A model generated the notes under the pieces. The model ran no database searches and was not told where the DNA came from. It was given only the letters and a program-made list of their open reading frames with translations. The translations under genes and the position numbers were made by a program. Below, piece after piece: positions 9,627 through 18,668 of a stretch of 64,000 bases of DNA. Origin of the DNA: Collinsella sp. (GTDB lineage Bacteria; Actinomycetota; Coriobacteriia; Coriobacteriales; Coriobacteriaceae); assembly GCA_029264355.1 (NCBI GenBank), contig JARIBW010000028.1:62001-126000 (forward strand), read 5' to 3'. Position 1 is the first letter of the stretch, and each line of letters opens with the position of its first letter.

Positions 9627-9708
9627 CAGGTACGGACGCCTCCGCACATCCTTGCAATCGGCACCGCCCGTCCATCGAGGCGAGCGGCGCCGTGCACATC
9701 TCGCGAAC

Positions 9709-10698
9709 CTACGCGCCGATCGCCGGAGGCTGCGGGGCCTCGTCGATCTCGGCGCGGTCGCCGATGCAGAGCTTCCACAGCTCCTCCCAAGTGCCATCCT
9801 CCTCGATCTGGGACAGGAAGGCGTTCACAAACGCGACGCCATCGGAGTCGAGCGGGAGGCCGATGCCGTACAGGTCCTCGGGGCCGAAGGGATCACCGGC
9901 CATCTTGTATTTACCGGGCTGCTTCATCATGTCGGAGAAGAGCATGTTGCGGTCGATGACATAGGCGTCCACGCGCCCCTGGGCCAGGGCGCTGCGCGCC
10001 TCCTCATCGGTCTTGAACTCCTGGAGCTTGGCGTCGGGGCAGACCTCCTCCATGATGCTCGGGCCGGTGGAACCGGACTGGGCGGCCACGCTCTTGCCCG
10101 CGAGATCGTCGACACCGGAGATATCGTCATTGTCGGCGAGCACGAGGATGGACTGCTGCGTGCCGTAGTAGGGACCGGCGAAGGAAATGAGCTTCTTGCG
10201 ATCCTCGGTGATGGAATATGTGGCGAACACGGCATCGACCTGGTTGTTTTGCAGGACGGATTCGCGCGTGTCGGACGTGACCTGCGTTGCCTCGAACTTG
10301 GACTCATCGCCCAAGATGTAGCGGACGAGCAGCTGGGACAGACCGGCGTCGAAACCGCGCAGCTTGCCATCCTTCTCGTTCAGCAGGCTGAAGAGCATGG
10401 AGGTCTGGACGACGCCGAGGCGCATCGTGCCCGCGTCCTTGATCTTTTGGGCCCACTCGCTGGAGGCGATGGCCGCGTCATCGGCGACGGCGCCGGAGGC
10501 GATCAGCTTGTCGTAGGCCACGGCATCGAGCAGTGCGGGCTCTTGGTCCTCGGCGGCATCCCCCGCAGAGGACCCGGCGGGCTCCGGGGCGGCCGGCTGC
10601 TCGCCACACGCGGCCAGGCCCAACGTGGCCGCGCCGGCGGCTGCGGCGCCAAGCACTTGACGACGGTCCAGCATGAACTCACGCGTGGTCTTGCTCAT
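9709..10698 (-). CDS. Amino-acid ABC transporter substrate-binding lipoprotein
   Basis: Extracellular binding protein of 329 residues. The N-terminus carries a twin-arginine stretch (LDRRQVLG), a hydrophobic Ala/Gly segment and the lipobox LAAC at about residues 28-31, followed by an Ala/Pro/Gly linker. This looks like a Tat-exported, lipid-anchored protein. The rest is a type-2 periplasmic-binding fold (SBP family 3), for example MRLGVVQTSMLFSLLN and DAVFATYSITEDRKKLISFAGPYY. It is the first gene of the importer operon. A GGAAAGGAA SD precedes the ATG, and a -10-like TATTAT (minus strand) lies at 10722-10727. The ligand is probably a polar amino acid. Confidence 0.92.
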   Translation of the reverse strand: MSKTTREFMLDRRQVLGAAAAGAATLGLAACGEQPAAPEPAGSSAGDAAEDQEPALLDAVAYDKLIASGAVADDAAIASSEWAQKIKDAGTMRLGVVQTSMLFSLLNEKDGKLRGFDAGLSQLLVRYILGDESKFEATQVTSDTRESVLQNNQVDAVFATYSITEDRKKLISFAGPYYGTQQSILVLADNDDISGVDDLAGKSVAAQSGSTGPSIMEEVCPDAKLQEFKTDEEARSALAQGRVDAYVIDRNMLFSDMMKQPGKYKMAGDPFGPEDLYGIGLPLDSDGVAFVNAFLSQIEEDGTWEELWKLCIGDRAEIDEAPQPPAIGA

Positions 10699-10721
10699 GA
10701 GGGTTCCTTTCCCTGTGCGCG

Positions 10722-10727
10722 ATAATA
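10722..10727 (-). promoter_or_regulatory. Probable -10 of the amino-acid ABC operon
   Basis: TATTAT on the minus strand, 24 bases upstream of the ATG of the binding-protein gene. No convincing -35 at 17 bp. Confidence 0.4.
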
Positions 10728-10873
10728 CCTTGTCTTACCGCAGTGTATGTTCAGTCAGCCCAGCGTACTCGTGGACTTACGCGTTCTTATGCCCCAACCG
10801 AGGCACTTGTATCACTTGCACGGCAACCACAGGCATGTAATCGATGGGATCGGGGGCGCGCCCCGATGCAGGG

Positions 10874-12670
10874 TCACGAAAGGGCGGTGCGGACGGCGTC
10901 GGCGATCGCCTCGAGGGTGATGCCGTTCTCGGCCAGGAGCTCGTCGACGTCGAAGCGGTCCGGGAAGCCCTTGCGCACGCCGCGGCACAGCACGCGCACG
11001 CCGGTCGGACCCAGATAGCGGGCGATCTTCTCGCCCCAACCGCCCTCGAGCACACCGTCCTCGAGTGTCACGATCACCCGGTGCGTGCGGGCGAGGGCGT
11101 CAAGCGCCGCCTCGTCGAGTTCGGTGGCGAAACGCGGGTTGACCAGGGTCGCATCGATCGCAAGGCCGCCGTCTGCGGGGGCGGCGAGCGCGGCGCGCAG
11201 GCTCTCGCCCAGGTCGAAGAAGCTGCCGAGCGCGAGGATCGCGACGTCGGAGCCCTCATGCACCACGTCGTAGCGCGGGGAGGAGAACTCGACCGGGGAC
11301 TCGCCCTCGGATGCGCGAGCGGGGTTCGAGACGACGCCGTTGCCGGGAACGCGAATGACCACGGGGCGCGAATCCTGGTCGATGGCCCAATCCAACATGG
11401 CGAGATACTCCTCGCGACACGTCGGTGCCAGACAGCGCAGGTTGGGCAGGGCCCCCTGCAGGGCGAGGTCGAAGAAACTCAGATGGGTCGCATCGCTCGT
11501 CCCATACACGGAGGAGCCGAAGTCGAGGATGACGGCCGGCAGGCTGTTCAGGCACAGATCGTGCCAGAGCTGGTCGTACGCGCGCTGCATGAACACGCCG
11601 TACAGGCCGAGCACCGGCTTGGCGCCCGCGCGCGCGAGGCCCGCGGCATAGGTCACGGCGTGTTCCTCGGCGATACCCACATCCACGAACTGGGAGCCCG
11701 CGGCATCGCGACGCGGCTTGGTGAAACCCATGATGTAGGGCGTGGCGGCGGAGATGCCCACCACGCGCTCATCGGCGGCCATGCGCATGAGCAGATGACG
11801 GCCGGTGATATCGGCGTAAGTCTCGCTCTTCTCGCAGCGGTTGCGACGGAGCGCCCCGTACGCACCGGACTCGATGTCGAAGGGACCGACGTGATGCCAA
11901 CCCTCGGCGTCATCCTCGGCGGGCCCGTAACCGGAGCCCTTGACGGTGCACAGGTGCAAGACGACCGGATGGTCGATGTCGCGGATCTCGAGCAGGGCCC
12001 GTTCGACGGCCGCCTCGTCGTTGCCATCGGCGAGGAAGCGGTAGTCGAGCCCGAGCGAGCGGAAGAAGTTGTTGGGGGCGGCGCCCCCACTCTCACGCAG
12101 CTCGGCGAGGTTGCGATAGATGCCGCCGTGATTCTCGGCGATGGACCAGCCGTTGTCGTTCACGATGACGATGACGCCGGTGCCGAGCTCGGCCAGGTTG
12201 TCGAACCCCTCGAATGCAAGGCCGCCCGAGATCGATCCGTCGCCGATGACGGCGACGACGTTGTAATCGGCGCCCATGAGGTCACGCGCCTTGGCCATAC
12301 CGCAGGCCAGGCTCACGGAAGTGGAGGTGTGACCGACGGAGAACAGATCGTGCTCGGACTCGGCCGGGCTGGTGAAGCCGGACAGGACGCCGAAGCGATC
12401 GGCGTCGAGATAGTTGGCGGCGCGGCCCGTGAGCATCTTGTGGGCGTACGTCTGATGGGAAACGTCGAAGATGAGCTTGTCCGTCGGCGAATCGAACACA
12501 CGGTGCAAGGCGACGGTGAGTTCCACGACGCCGAGGTTCGAACCGATGTGACCCCCCACCGAAGCAGAGCTCGAAAGGATGGCCCGGCGGATCTCGGAGC
12601 AAAGGAGCGGCAAGTCGGCGGCATCGAGGTCCCTCACGTCCTGCGGAGATGAAATGCGTTCCAGCAGCAT
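10874..12670 (-). CDS. dxs: Short-clade 1-deoxy-D-xylulose-5-phosphate synthase-like enzyme
   Basis: Thiamine-diphosphate enzyme of 598 residues, slightly shorter than typical DXS. Canonical DXS condenses pyruvate and glyceraldehyde 3-phosphate to DXP, the precursor of isoprenoids, thiamine and pyridoxal. Visible are GGHIGSNLGVVELTVALH with the catalytic-type His, DVSHQTYAHKMLTGR, the ThDP motif GDGSISGG followed by VNDNGWSIAENHGG, the catalytic-type Glu in VDVGIAEEHAV, and FMQRAYDQLWHD. The canonical loop near GADGQTHQG reads SVYGTSDATHLS, and the signature DVGHQ reads DVSHQ. It therefore belongs to a divergent DXS-like group also known from lactobacilli-type Firmicutes, and the reaction is less certain than for housekeeping DXS. 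GGGAGG lies about 12 bases before the ATG, an unusually long spacing. Confidence 0.75.
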   Translation of the reverse strand: MLLERISSPQDVRDLDAADLPLLCSEIRRAILSSSASVGGHIGSNLGVVELTVALHRVFDSPTDKLIFDVSHQTYAHKMLTGRAANYLDADRFGVLSGFTSPAESEHDLFSVGHTSTSVSLACGMAKARDLMGADYNVVAVIGDGSISGGLAFEGFDNLAELGTGVIVIVNDNGWSIAENHGGIYRNLAELRESGGAAPNNFFRSLGLDYRFLADGNDEAAVERALLEIRDIDHPVVLHLCTVKGSGYGPAEDDAEGWHHVGPFDIESGAYGALRRNRCEKSETYADITGRHLLMRMAADERVVGISAATPYIMGFTKPRRDAAGSQFVDVGIAEEHAVTYAAGLARAGAKPVLGLYGVFMQRAYDQLWHDLCLNSLPAVILDFGSSVYGTSDATHLSFFDLALQGALPNLRCLAPTCREEYLAMLDWAIDQDSRPVVIRVPGNGVVSNPARASEGESPVEFSSPRYDVVHEGSDVAILALGSFFDLGESLRAALAAPADGGLAIDATLVNPRFATELDEAALDALARTHRVIVTLEDGVLEGGWGEKIARYLGPTGVRVLCRGVRKGFPDRFDVDELLAENGITLEAIADAVRTALS

Positions 12671-12829
12671 GCGTGCGACGAACCTCCCGTGATGCGGATG
12701 ACGGACAATGTATTACGTAGAGTACCAGTTTCGCATACTCCGATGATGGAGATGAGGCATATCCGCCAAACGGCAATAGGTCTCGAGCGCATCGGCGCCC
12801 ATCGAGGGGCTCGTGCGCCCAAAGCCGCC

Positions 12830-14266
12830 CTATCGCCGAAGGCGCTTACGGGCGATCATGCGGCCCATCGCCAATGTGAAGCCCACGAGCACAAGTGCGG
12901 CGGTGACGACGTAGACGGTGTGGTACCCGTACAGGAAGATATCGGGCCTTCCCTCGACGAAAGCCGTGACATGACGGCCGGCGGCGGCGCTCATCCGGCC
13001 ATAGAGAATCGAAGTGGAGCCCGAAATGCCGACCGCCATGCCCAGGTATCGGGCGAGCGCGCTCACGCTGCCCGCGAATCCGAGCATCTCGGTGGAGACG
13101 GATCCCATGATCAGCGAGTTGTTCGGGGACTGGAAGATCGACGTGCCGAACGAGGCCAGGCCCAGATAGAACAGGATCTGAGGCAACGGGGCCGTCATCC
13201 CGAGCGTGCCCGTGAGATACAGCCCCACGCTGAAGGCCCCCAAACCGAGGACCGTGAGAAGGCCGCATCCGATGCGGTCGGACACGGCCCCGGATATGGG
13301 CCCTGCGACCGCGTTCACCAGGGGGATGATGCAAAAGATCAAACCGGAGACGCCGGGGTCGAAGCCGCGGGCGTCCTGCAGGTAGAACGGCGTCATGAGC
13401 TCATATACGCCGATGGCGACGAAGCTGATGAACAGGCAGATCACGTTCACCGTGAAATGCCGGTCCGCGAAGATCGCCAAATTGACCAGGGGATGCTCGA
13501 CGCGACGCTCATGCAGACCGAAGCATACGAGCATGAGCGCGCCCGCGACGAGCGCGAAGGCGGCGGCGGGGCTCGCGTTGCCCTGCATCATGGTGACGGA
13601 CAGGAACGTGAGCAACATGCCGGGAACGAGCAGGACGGCACCGGCGACGTCCATGGACTGCCCCGCGCATTCGGGCGTCGAGTGCGGCAAGGTGAAGTGC
13701 CCTATGACGAGGGACAGGATACCGACCGGCACGTTGATGAGGAAAATGCCCTCCCAGGGGAACATCGACACGATGAATCCGCCCAGCACCGGCCCGCACA
13801 GCATGCCGAGCGCCACGAAGCTCGCCAACAGGCCGAGCGCGCGGCCGCGCTCGCGGGCGGGGAAGGCCTCGGTGATGATGCCCATGTTGTTGGCCATGGC
13901 CGCCGCGCCGCCGATGCCCTGGACCGCGCGAGACGCCACGAGCGCCGGCAGCGAAGTGGACATGCCGCACATGAGAGAGCCGATGGAAAAGGTCACCACG
14001 CCGATCTCGAAATACCGGACCTTGCCATACAGGTCGCCCAACCTGCCGAACACGAGCAAGAAGGCGCACATGGTGAGCAGGTACACCGACGAGATCCACT
14101 GGATTTGGTCGAGCCCCGCCCCCAGTGCCTTTTGCATGACCGGCAGCGCGACATTGACGATGCTCGAATCAAGCGTCGCCATGAACGTCATGATGAGAAC
14201 GGTGAACAGGATCGCCCACTTATTCGAGGGCCCGGCTGACGCGGCCCCAGATCGCACATGTCCCAT
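12830..14266 (-). CDS. MFS multidrug exporter, DHA2 (14-TM) family
   Basis: Inner-membrane drug/H+ antiporter-like protein of 478 residues. The N-terminal motif TLDSSIVNVALPVMQ is typical of DHA2 exporters. It is followed by motif A-like LVFGRLGDLYGKVR, RAVQGIGGAAAMANNM (motif B region) and GPVLGGFI (motif C). About 14 hydrophobic segments can be counted. The ATG at 14264-14266 has GGAGG seven bases upstream, which decides the start; the frame is open 38 codons further without an SD. It lies downstream of, and on the same strand as, the Ogt-like gene, with 152 bases between. No regulator is adjacent. Confidence 0.88.
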   Translation of the reverse strand: MGHVRSGAASAGPSNKWAILFTVLIMTFMATLDSSIVNVALPVMQKALGAGLDQIQWISSVYLLTMCAFLLVFGRLGDLYGKVRYFEIGVVTFSIGSLMCGMSTSLPALVASRAVQGIGGAAAMANNMGIITEAFPARERGRALGLLASFVALGMLCGPVLGGFIVSMFPWEGIFLINVPVGILSLVIGHFTLPHSTPECAGQSMDVAGAVLLVPGMLLTFLSVTMMQGNASPAAAFALVAGALMLVCFGLHERRVEHPLVNLAIFADRHFTVNVICLFISFVAIGVYELMTPFYLQDARGFDPGVSGLIFCIIPLVNAVAGPISGAVSDRIGCGLLTVLGLGAFSVGLYLTGTLGMTAPLPQILFYLGLASFGTSIFQSPNNSLIMGSVSTEMLGFAGSVSALARYLGMAVGISGSTSILYGRMSAAAGRHVTAFVEGRPDIFLYGYHTVYVVTAALVLVGFTLAMGRMIARKRLRR

Positions 14267-14418
14267 GTGCCCACCTCCATAAAAATAGGGCCCCCACCTC
14301 ATAGCAGCTTGAGCTGGGAACCCGTCCGGTTCGTTGAATCGATTGTCCGAGCCTCTTTTGTACCATGAATCCCCCGGCACGTGCGGGGAACTTCACAGCA
14401 AAACCAAGGGGAGCTGGA

Positions 14419-15015
14419 TCAGCGGCCCCCTTCCAGCGCGCGCAGCGCGGTACAGACACGCCCGCAAGGATCGTCGGGCGCGAAAAGACCCTCGACGCGG
14501 TGCACGGGGACGATGACGCGGACCGGGCAGCGCGATGCGGCATCGCGAACGGCGCGGGCATCGGGTGCGCCCCCGATTCGGGACGCCACACTCGCCGCAA
14601 CATCATCCACCGTCACGACCTCGCCATACGGAACGCCGAGCAGCGCCACGCACACCGCATGCTCGAAGTCGTCTCCATCAAAGTCCATCGGGGGGACCCA
14701 GCGCGGGCTCTGGCCGGCGAAATAGGCCCTAAGCCACGCCCAGGAGCGCTCCAGCACGGCGACGGCGGATCCGTGAAGCGGGCTCGACGCGCACATGGGG
14801 CGGGCACCGGAGAGCGCGTCGCACCCTTCGATCTCCTCGTCCGCGCAGGCGGGATCGGAGTCGGCGGGCCGGCGGCCGTCCATGTCGAAGCGCGTGGAGT
14901 CGGCGCACGTCGAGGGGGCGCGGTCGAGCTCGCAAAACCACAGGCCGGCCAACCCGCGCGCGGTGGCGGCAAGCGATATGTCGCCCAGCGGCGAGTGATA
15001 TACGGTCGTGATCAT
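14419..15015 (-). CDS. Ogt/MGMT-fold alkyltransferase-like protein with PVHR instead of PCHR
   Basis: A 198-residue protein with the layout of methylated-DNA-protein-cysteine methyltransferases: an N-terminal half starting MITTVYHSPLGDISLAATARGLAGL, the DNA-binding helix-turn-helix region PYGEVVTVDDVAASVASRIGG, and DARAVRDAASRCPVRVIVPVHRVEG. The active-site motif PCHRV is PVHRV: the codon is GTG, checked directly on the minus strand. The downstream GYxGG loop is also missing. It therefore cannot act as a suicide Cys methyltransferase. It may be an alkyltransferase-like (ATL) protein that binds alkylated guanine and recruits repair, or it may be decaying. The SD GAGAGGGG lies seven bases before the ATG. 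Confidence 0.78.
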   Translation of the reverse strand: MITTVYHSPLGDISLAATARGLAGLWFCELDRAPSTCADSTRFDMDGRRPADSDPACADEEIEGCDALSGARPMCASSPLHGSAVAVLERSWAWLRAYFAGQSPRWVPPMDFDGDDFEHAVCVALLGVPYGEVVTVDDVAASVASRIGGAPDARAVRDAASRCPVRVIVPVHRVEGLFAPDDPCGRVCTALRALEGGR

Positions 15016-15080
15016 GCAGGGGCCCCTCTCATTCCCCGCACATTGTACCGCGGCGCCCGTCACGGGCGGGCGGCCTTGCC

Positions 15081-18000
15081 CTACTCCGCGCTCTTGAGGG
15101 CGCCAACCATGTCGATGCGGTCGAGGCTGCGGTTGGTCATCCGGTTGATGATGAGCGTGAAGACGAACGACATCACCGAGGCGAGCAGATATGTTTGCGG
15201 CTCCACGATCGTGTCGAAGAACAGCGATGGCATGCGCAGCACGTATGTGAGGAACCTCGTGATCAGGTAGCCGAGCGGCCAGCCCACCACGATGCCGATG
15301 AGCGTGAGGACGATCGTCTCCTTGTTGATATAGCGATGCACCTCGCCGCGCCGGAAGCCCAGCACCTTGATCGTGGCGAGCTCCCGCTCGCGTTCGGAGA
15401 TATTCGTGTTGGACAGCGTGAACACCACGGCGAAGGCCAGCGCGGCGGCCATCACGGTCACGATGTAGACCACGACGTCGATGATCTTGAAGCTCTCGGA
15501 GAAATCGTTGGCGACCTTCGTCGAGCTGTTCACGCTCACGAACGTGTCGCCCGCCATCAGCTGATCGGCCAGCTCGATCTTCTGCTCGTCCGTGCCCGTG
15601 AGGTTGGCCAGCAGCGCATTCGGGACGCACGGCTCGCCGAAGGCCTCGGCATAGGCGCTCTCGGTCATGAATACGAAGTTGCCCAGGAAGCTCACCGTGA
15701 TGCCGTCCACGCGCACCGGAGCCTGGTTCAACGTCGAGTCCTGCACAAGGAGCTCATCGCCGAGCGAGAAGCCAAGCACCTGCTCGGCGTTCTTAGTCAC
15801 GAGCGCGCCGTTGCCGTCGCGCGGCAGCGAAAGCTCCTCTCCGCCAACCGCGGGGGCGAGGAAGGTCGTGTGCGAGCCGTCCTCCGTCTTCATGTACGCG
15901 GACAGGTCGGCGTTGTCGGGGACCACGACGAGCTGGACGCTCTCCCGCACTCCCCCAAATTCAGCGGTCACGCTATCGACGCGCGCCTCGAGCATGCTGT
16001 CGACCGCGCCGGTCTCGCGCAGCTCGCGCTCCCCCCGCGCGAAATCCTCGTCGGCGGTGACGGCCAACAAGTCGTAGCGGACCACGCCGTCGCCGCCGTA
16101 CTGGCGCGGCTTGAGCGAAATCACCGTATCGCGAATGCCCAGGCCGCAGATCATGAGGGCGGTGCAGCCCGCGATGCCGAACACCGTCATGAAGAAGCGC
16201 TTCTTGTAGCGGAACAGATTGCGGGCGCTCACCTTGTTGAGGAACGACAGGCGCCGCCACAGCGGGGTGATGCGCTCCAGCAAGATGCGTTTGCCCACGC
16301 GCGGGGCTTTGGGGCGCATGAGTGAGGCGGGCGTCTCCTTGAGCACGTGGCGACAGGCCAGGAAAGTGGCCCCCACGATGCCGAGCGCGAACAAGACGAT
16401 GCCGAGCACCGCCGTGAACATGTTGAAGTGCAGCTGGAACGGGGGCAGCGCGTACATGGTCTTGAAGATGGTGAAGATGACGGCGGGGAGGGCGATGAAC
16501 CCGAGCGCGTCGCCGGCGATGCCGCCCGCCAGGCAGGCCGCAAATGAGTAGATGAGGTACTTGGACAAGATGCGGCCGCGGCTGTAACCCAGCGCCTTGT
16601 ACACGCCGATGAGGCCGCGATCCTCCTCGACCATACGCGTGACCGTGGTGAGGCTGATGAGCACGGCGACCGTGAAGAAGATGAGCGGGAACACGGTGGC
16701 GATGGACTCGATCGAGCTCGCATCGCTCTCGATGCTCGCATAGCTCGGCAGCGATCCGCGATCTTGGATGTACCACTTCGCACGCTCGATGCCGTCGACC
16801 TCGGCCCGGGCGTCGGCGAACCTCGCATTGACGTCGGCGCGATTGGCGTCGAGCTCGGCCCGACCGGCATCGAGCTCCGCCTGACCGGAGTCGGCCTCGC
16901 TCGCACCGGCGACGAGCCGGGCCTCGGCCTCGGCGATCTGGGTTTTCATCTGCTCGCGGGCGGCGTCGAGCTGGCCCAGGCCGCGCTCGGCGCGGGAGCG
17001 CTCGGCATCCAGGCGGCGCTGGCCCTCCGCGACCCGGTCGAGCCCCGCCTGGACCTCGCCCTTGCGCGCCACCCCCGCGGCAAGGGAGCGGATCTGCGCG
17101 CCGTCATCGGCGAGCATGGCATCGAGCGATGAGGCGGCGGAACCCAACATCTCCTCAATCGAGGAAAGCCTGGACACGGCCTGCTGGATCTGGCCCTCGT
17201 CCTCCGGGTACAGGCCCACGATGGCGCGCACGGCGTCGATGGCGTCGGCGTACCTGCCGCCGGTCAGCGCATCAAGACGATCGAGCATGCGCGCGACCTC
17301 GGCCTTGTCGGCCGGCGAAGCCGTGGGCAGGTCCGCAACGAGCCCTTTGATCTCGACCGTCAGGGCTTGCGCCCGCTCGAGCTCGGCGCGGGCCTCGCGC
17401 ACCAGCGGGACCACGGAGGAAACGAACGGATCGACGGCCGTCGCGTCGCCCTTTTGCAGGCGCTCCCACAAATCGGCGGGCCAACGATCGCCGAGCAGCG
17501 GCTTGATCACGTCGACCGCGGACTCCGCCTTGGCGATGGCGGCAAGCGCATCGGTGAGCTCCGCACGGGTCGAGTCGAGCTTGCCCTGTTCGCGCTCGAT
17601 GAGGGCCAGACCGGCGTCCAGCTCGGACTGGGCGGCATCGAGCTGACGGGCGGCGTCGGCGCGCTTGGCCTCGAGCTCGATCCTGCCCCCCTCGATCTGG
17701 GCGCGGGCGCGGTCGATCTTGTCCTGAGCGCTCACCAGCTCGCCGGCGGCCGCGTCCAGCGCCTCGTCGGCCTCGCCGCGGCGCTCGTCGATCTGCGCGA
17801 GGGCCTCGTCTTTCACATCGCTCGTCCGCTCGGCCTCTCGACGCTCGCGGATCCGCTCGACGCGGCCCTTGACCCCATCGATGAGCCCCTCATATTCACC
17901 CGAATAGGCCATGAGCTCGGAGGCACCGGCAACACGCAGGTAGGCGATGGTGAAGGTATCTCGATCCACCACGGCGGCGGGTGTGAGGAAGAACGCGTAC

Positions 18001-18656
18001 TGCGGACCGCCGGTGCTGCGGAAGCTCATGGTCTTGCTGCCGGCGTTCACGTCCATGGGGTCGAGCACGGATGCGGTGATGGTGTAGCGACCGCGCTCGA
18101 AGATCGCCGGCGAATCGTCGGGAACGGCGGTATCGGCGTCGGTATCGGCTTTGCCGTCGCGCTTCTCCCCGGCGCCCTCGAAGGTCACGGTGTCGCCGAT
18201 CTTCTTGCCGCTCGCATCCAGGTACTTACTCGTGACGGCGACCTCGTGCACGTCGCGGGGGAGCCGGCCTTCGACCACGCGGGGCTCGTTGAGACCGGCC
18301 GCGGAGAGCGCCTTGAGATCGACTTTCTCGCTCATGCCATTCACCTGGGTGTAAGCGGACTCGGTGTAGCCGCCCTCGGCCACATCGACCCCGTCCACCT
18401 CGGCGAGCGCGGAGATATCGGCTTCATCCAGCCCGAGCGTCGAACGGACCGAGATGTCGAACAGGCGCTGGGCGTCGTAGTAGTCGTCGGCCGTATGGCG
18501 CAGGTCGTCGCAAGCGGCCTTGAGGCCCACCAACATGGTGGCCCCGAGCGCCGTGATCACGAACAGCGAGATGAACCGCTTGAGGTTACCCGTGATGGTG
18601 CGCTTGATATCGCTCGCGAACGCGTTCGGCCGAACGCCGGCCTTCCTCCCCCTCAT
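15081..18656 (-). CDS. Giant FtsX-like ABC transporter permease with long extracytoplasmic coiled coil
   Basis: Membrane protein of 1191 residues. It has one N-terminal helix (about 27-47), an extracytoplasmic domain (about 50-255), and then about 390 residues (about 260-650) with strong Ala/Glu/Leu heptads and repeated LDAG/LDAA-type units, which I read as a long coiled coil. A first FtsX-like block follows (PLIFFTVAVLISLTTVTRMVEEDRGLIGVYKALGYSRG), then linker helices, a second extracytoplasmic domain, and a C-terminal FtsX block with TIKVLGFRRGEVHRYIN. It resembles large MacB/FtsX-type permeases of Gram-positives of unknown substrate. The cognate ATPase gene lies 12 bases upstream. The coiled coil suggests contact with a cell-wall or surface partner, which is an inference. 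Confidence 0.85.
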   Translation of the reverse strand: MRGRKAGVRPNAFASDIKRTITGNLKRFISLFVITALGATMLVGLKAACDDLRHTADDYYDAQRLFDISVRSTLGLDEADISALAEVDGVDVAEGGYTESAYTQVNGMSEKVDLKALSAAGLNEPRVVEGRLPRDVHEVAVTSKYLDASGKKIGDTVTFEGAGEKRDGKADTDADTAVPDDSPAIFERGRYTITASVLDPMDVNAGSKTMSFRSTGGPQYAFFLTPAAVVDRDTFTIAYLRVAGASELMAYSGEYEGLIDGVKGRVERIRERREAERTSDVKDEALAQIDERRGEADEALDAAAGELVSAQDKIDRARAQIEGGRIELEAKRADAARQLDAAQSELDAGLALIEREQGKLDSTRAELTDALAAIAKAESAVDVIKPLLGDRWPADLWERLQKGDATAVDPFVSSVVPLVREARAELERAQALTVEIKGLVADLPTASPADKAEVARMLDRLDALTGGRYADAIDAVRAIVGLYPEDEGQIQQAVSRLSSIEEMLGSAASSLDAMLADDGAQIRSLAAGVARKGEVQAGLDRVAEGQRRLDAERSRAERGLGQLDAAREQMKTQIAEAEARLVAGASEADSGQAELDAGRAELDANRADVNARFADARAEVDGIERAKWYIQDRGSLPSYASIESDASSIESIATVFPLIFFTVAVLISLTTVTRMVEEDRGLIGVYKALGYSRGRILSKYLIYSFAACLAGGIAGDALGFIALPAVIFTIFKTMYALPPFQLHFNMFTAVLGIVLFALGIVGATFLACRHVLKETPASLMRPKAPRVGKRILLERITPLWRRLSFLNKVSARNLFRYKKRFFMTVFGIAGCTALMICGLGIRDTVISLKPRQYGGDGVVRYDLLAVTADEDFARGERELRETGAVDSMLEARVDSVTAEFGGVRESVQLVVVPDNADLSAYMKTEDGSHTTFLAPAVGGEELSLPRDGNGALVTKNAEQVLGFSLGDELLVQDSTLNQAPVRVDGITVSFLGNFVFMTESAYAEAFGEPCVPNALLANLTGTDEQKIELADQLMAGDTFVSVNSSTKVANDFSESFKIIDVVVYIVTVMAAALAFAVVFTLSNTNISERERELATIKVLGFRRGEVHRYINKETIVLTLIGIVVGWPLGYLITRFLTYVLRMPSLFFDTIVEPQTYLLASVMSFVFTLIINRMTNRSLDRIDMVGALKSAE

Positions 18657-18668
18657 GATGCGCCCCGC

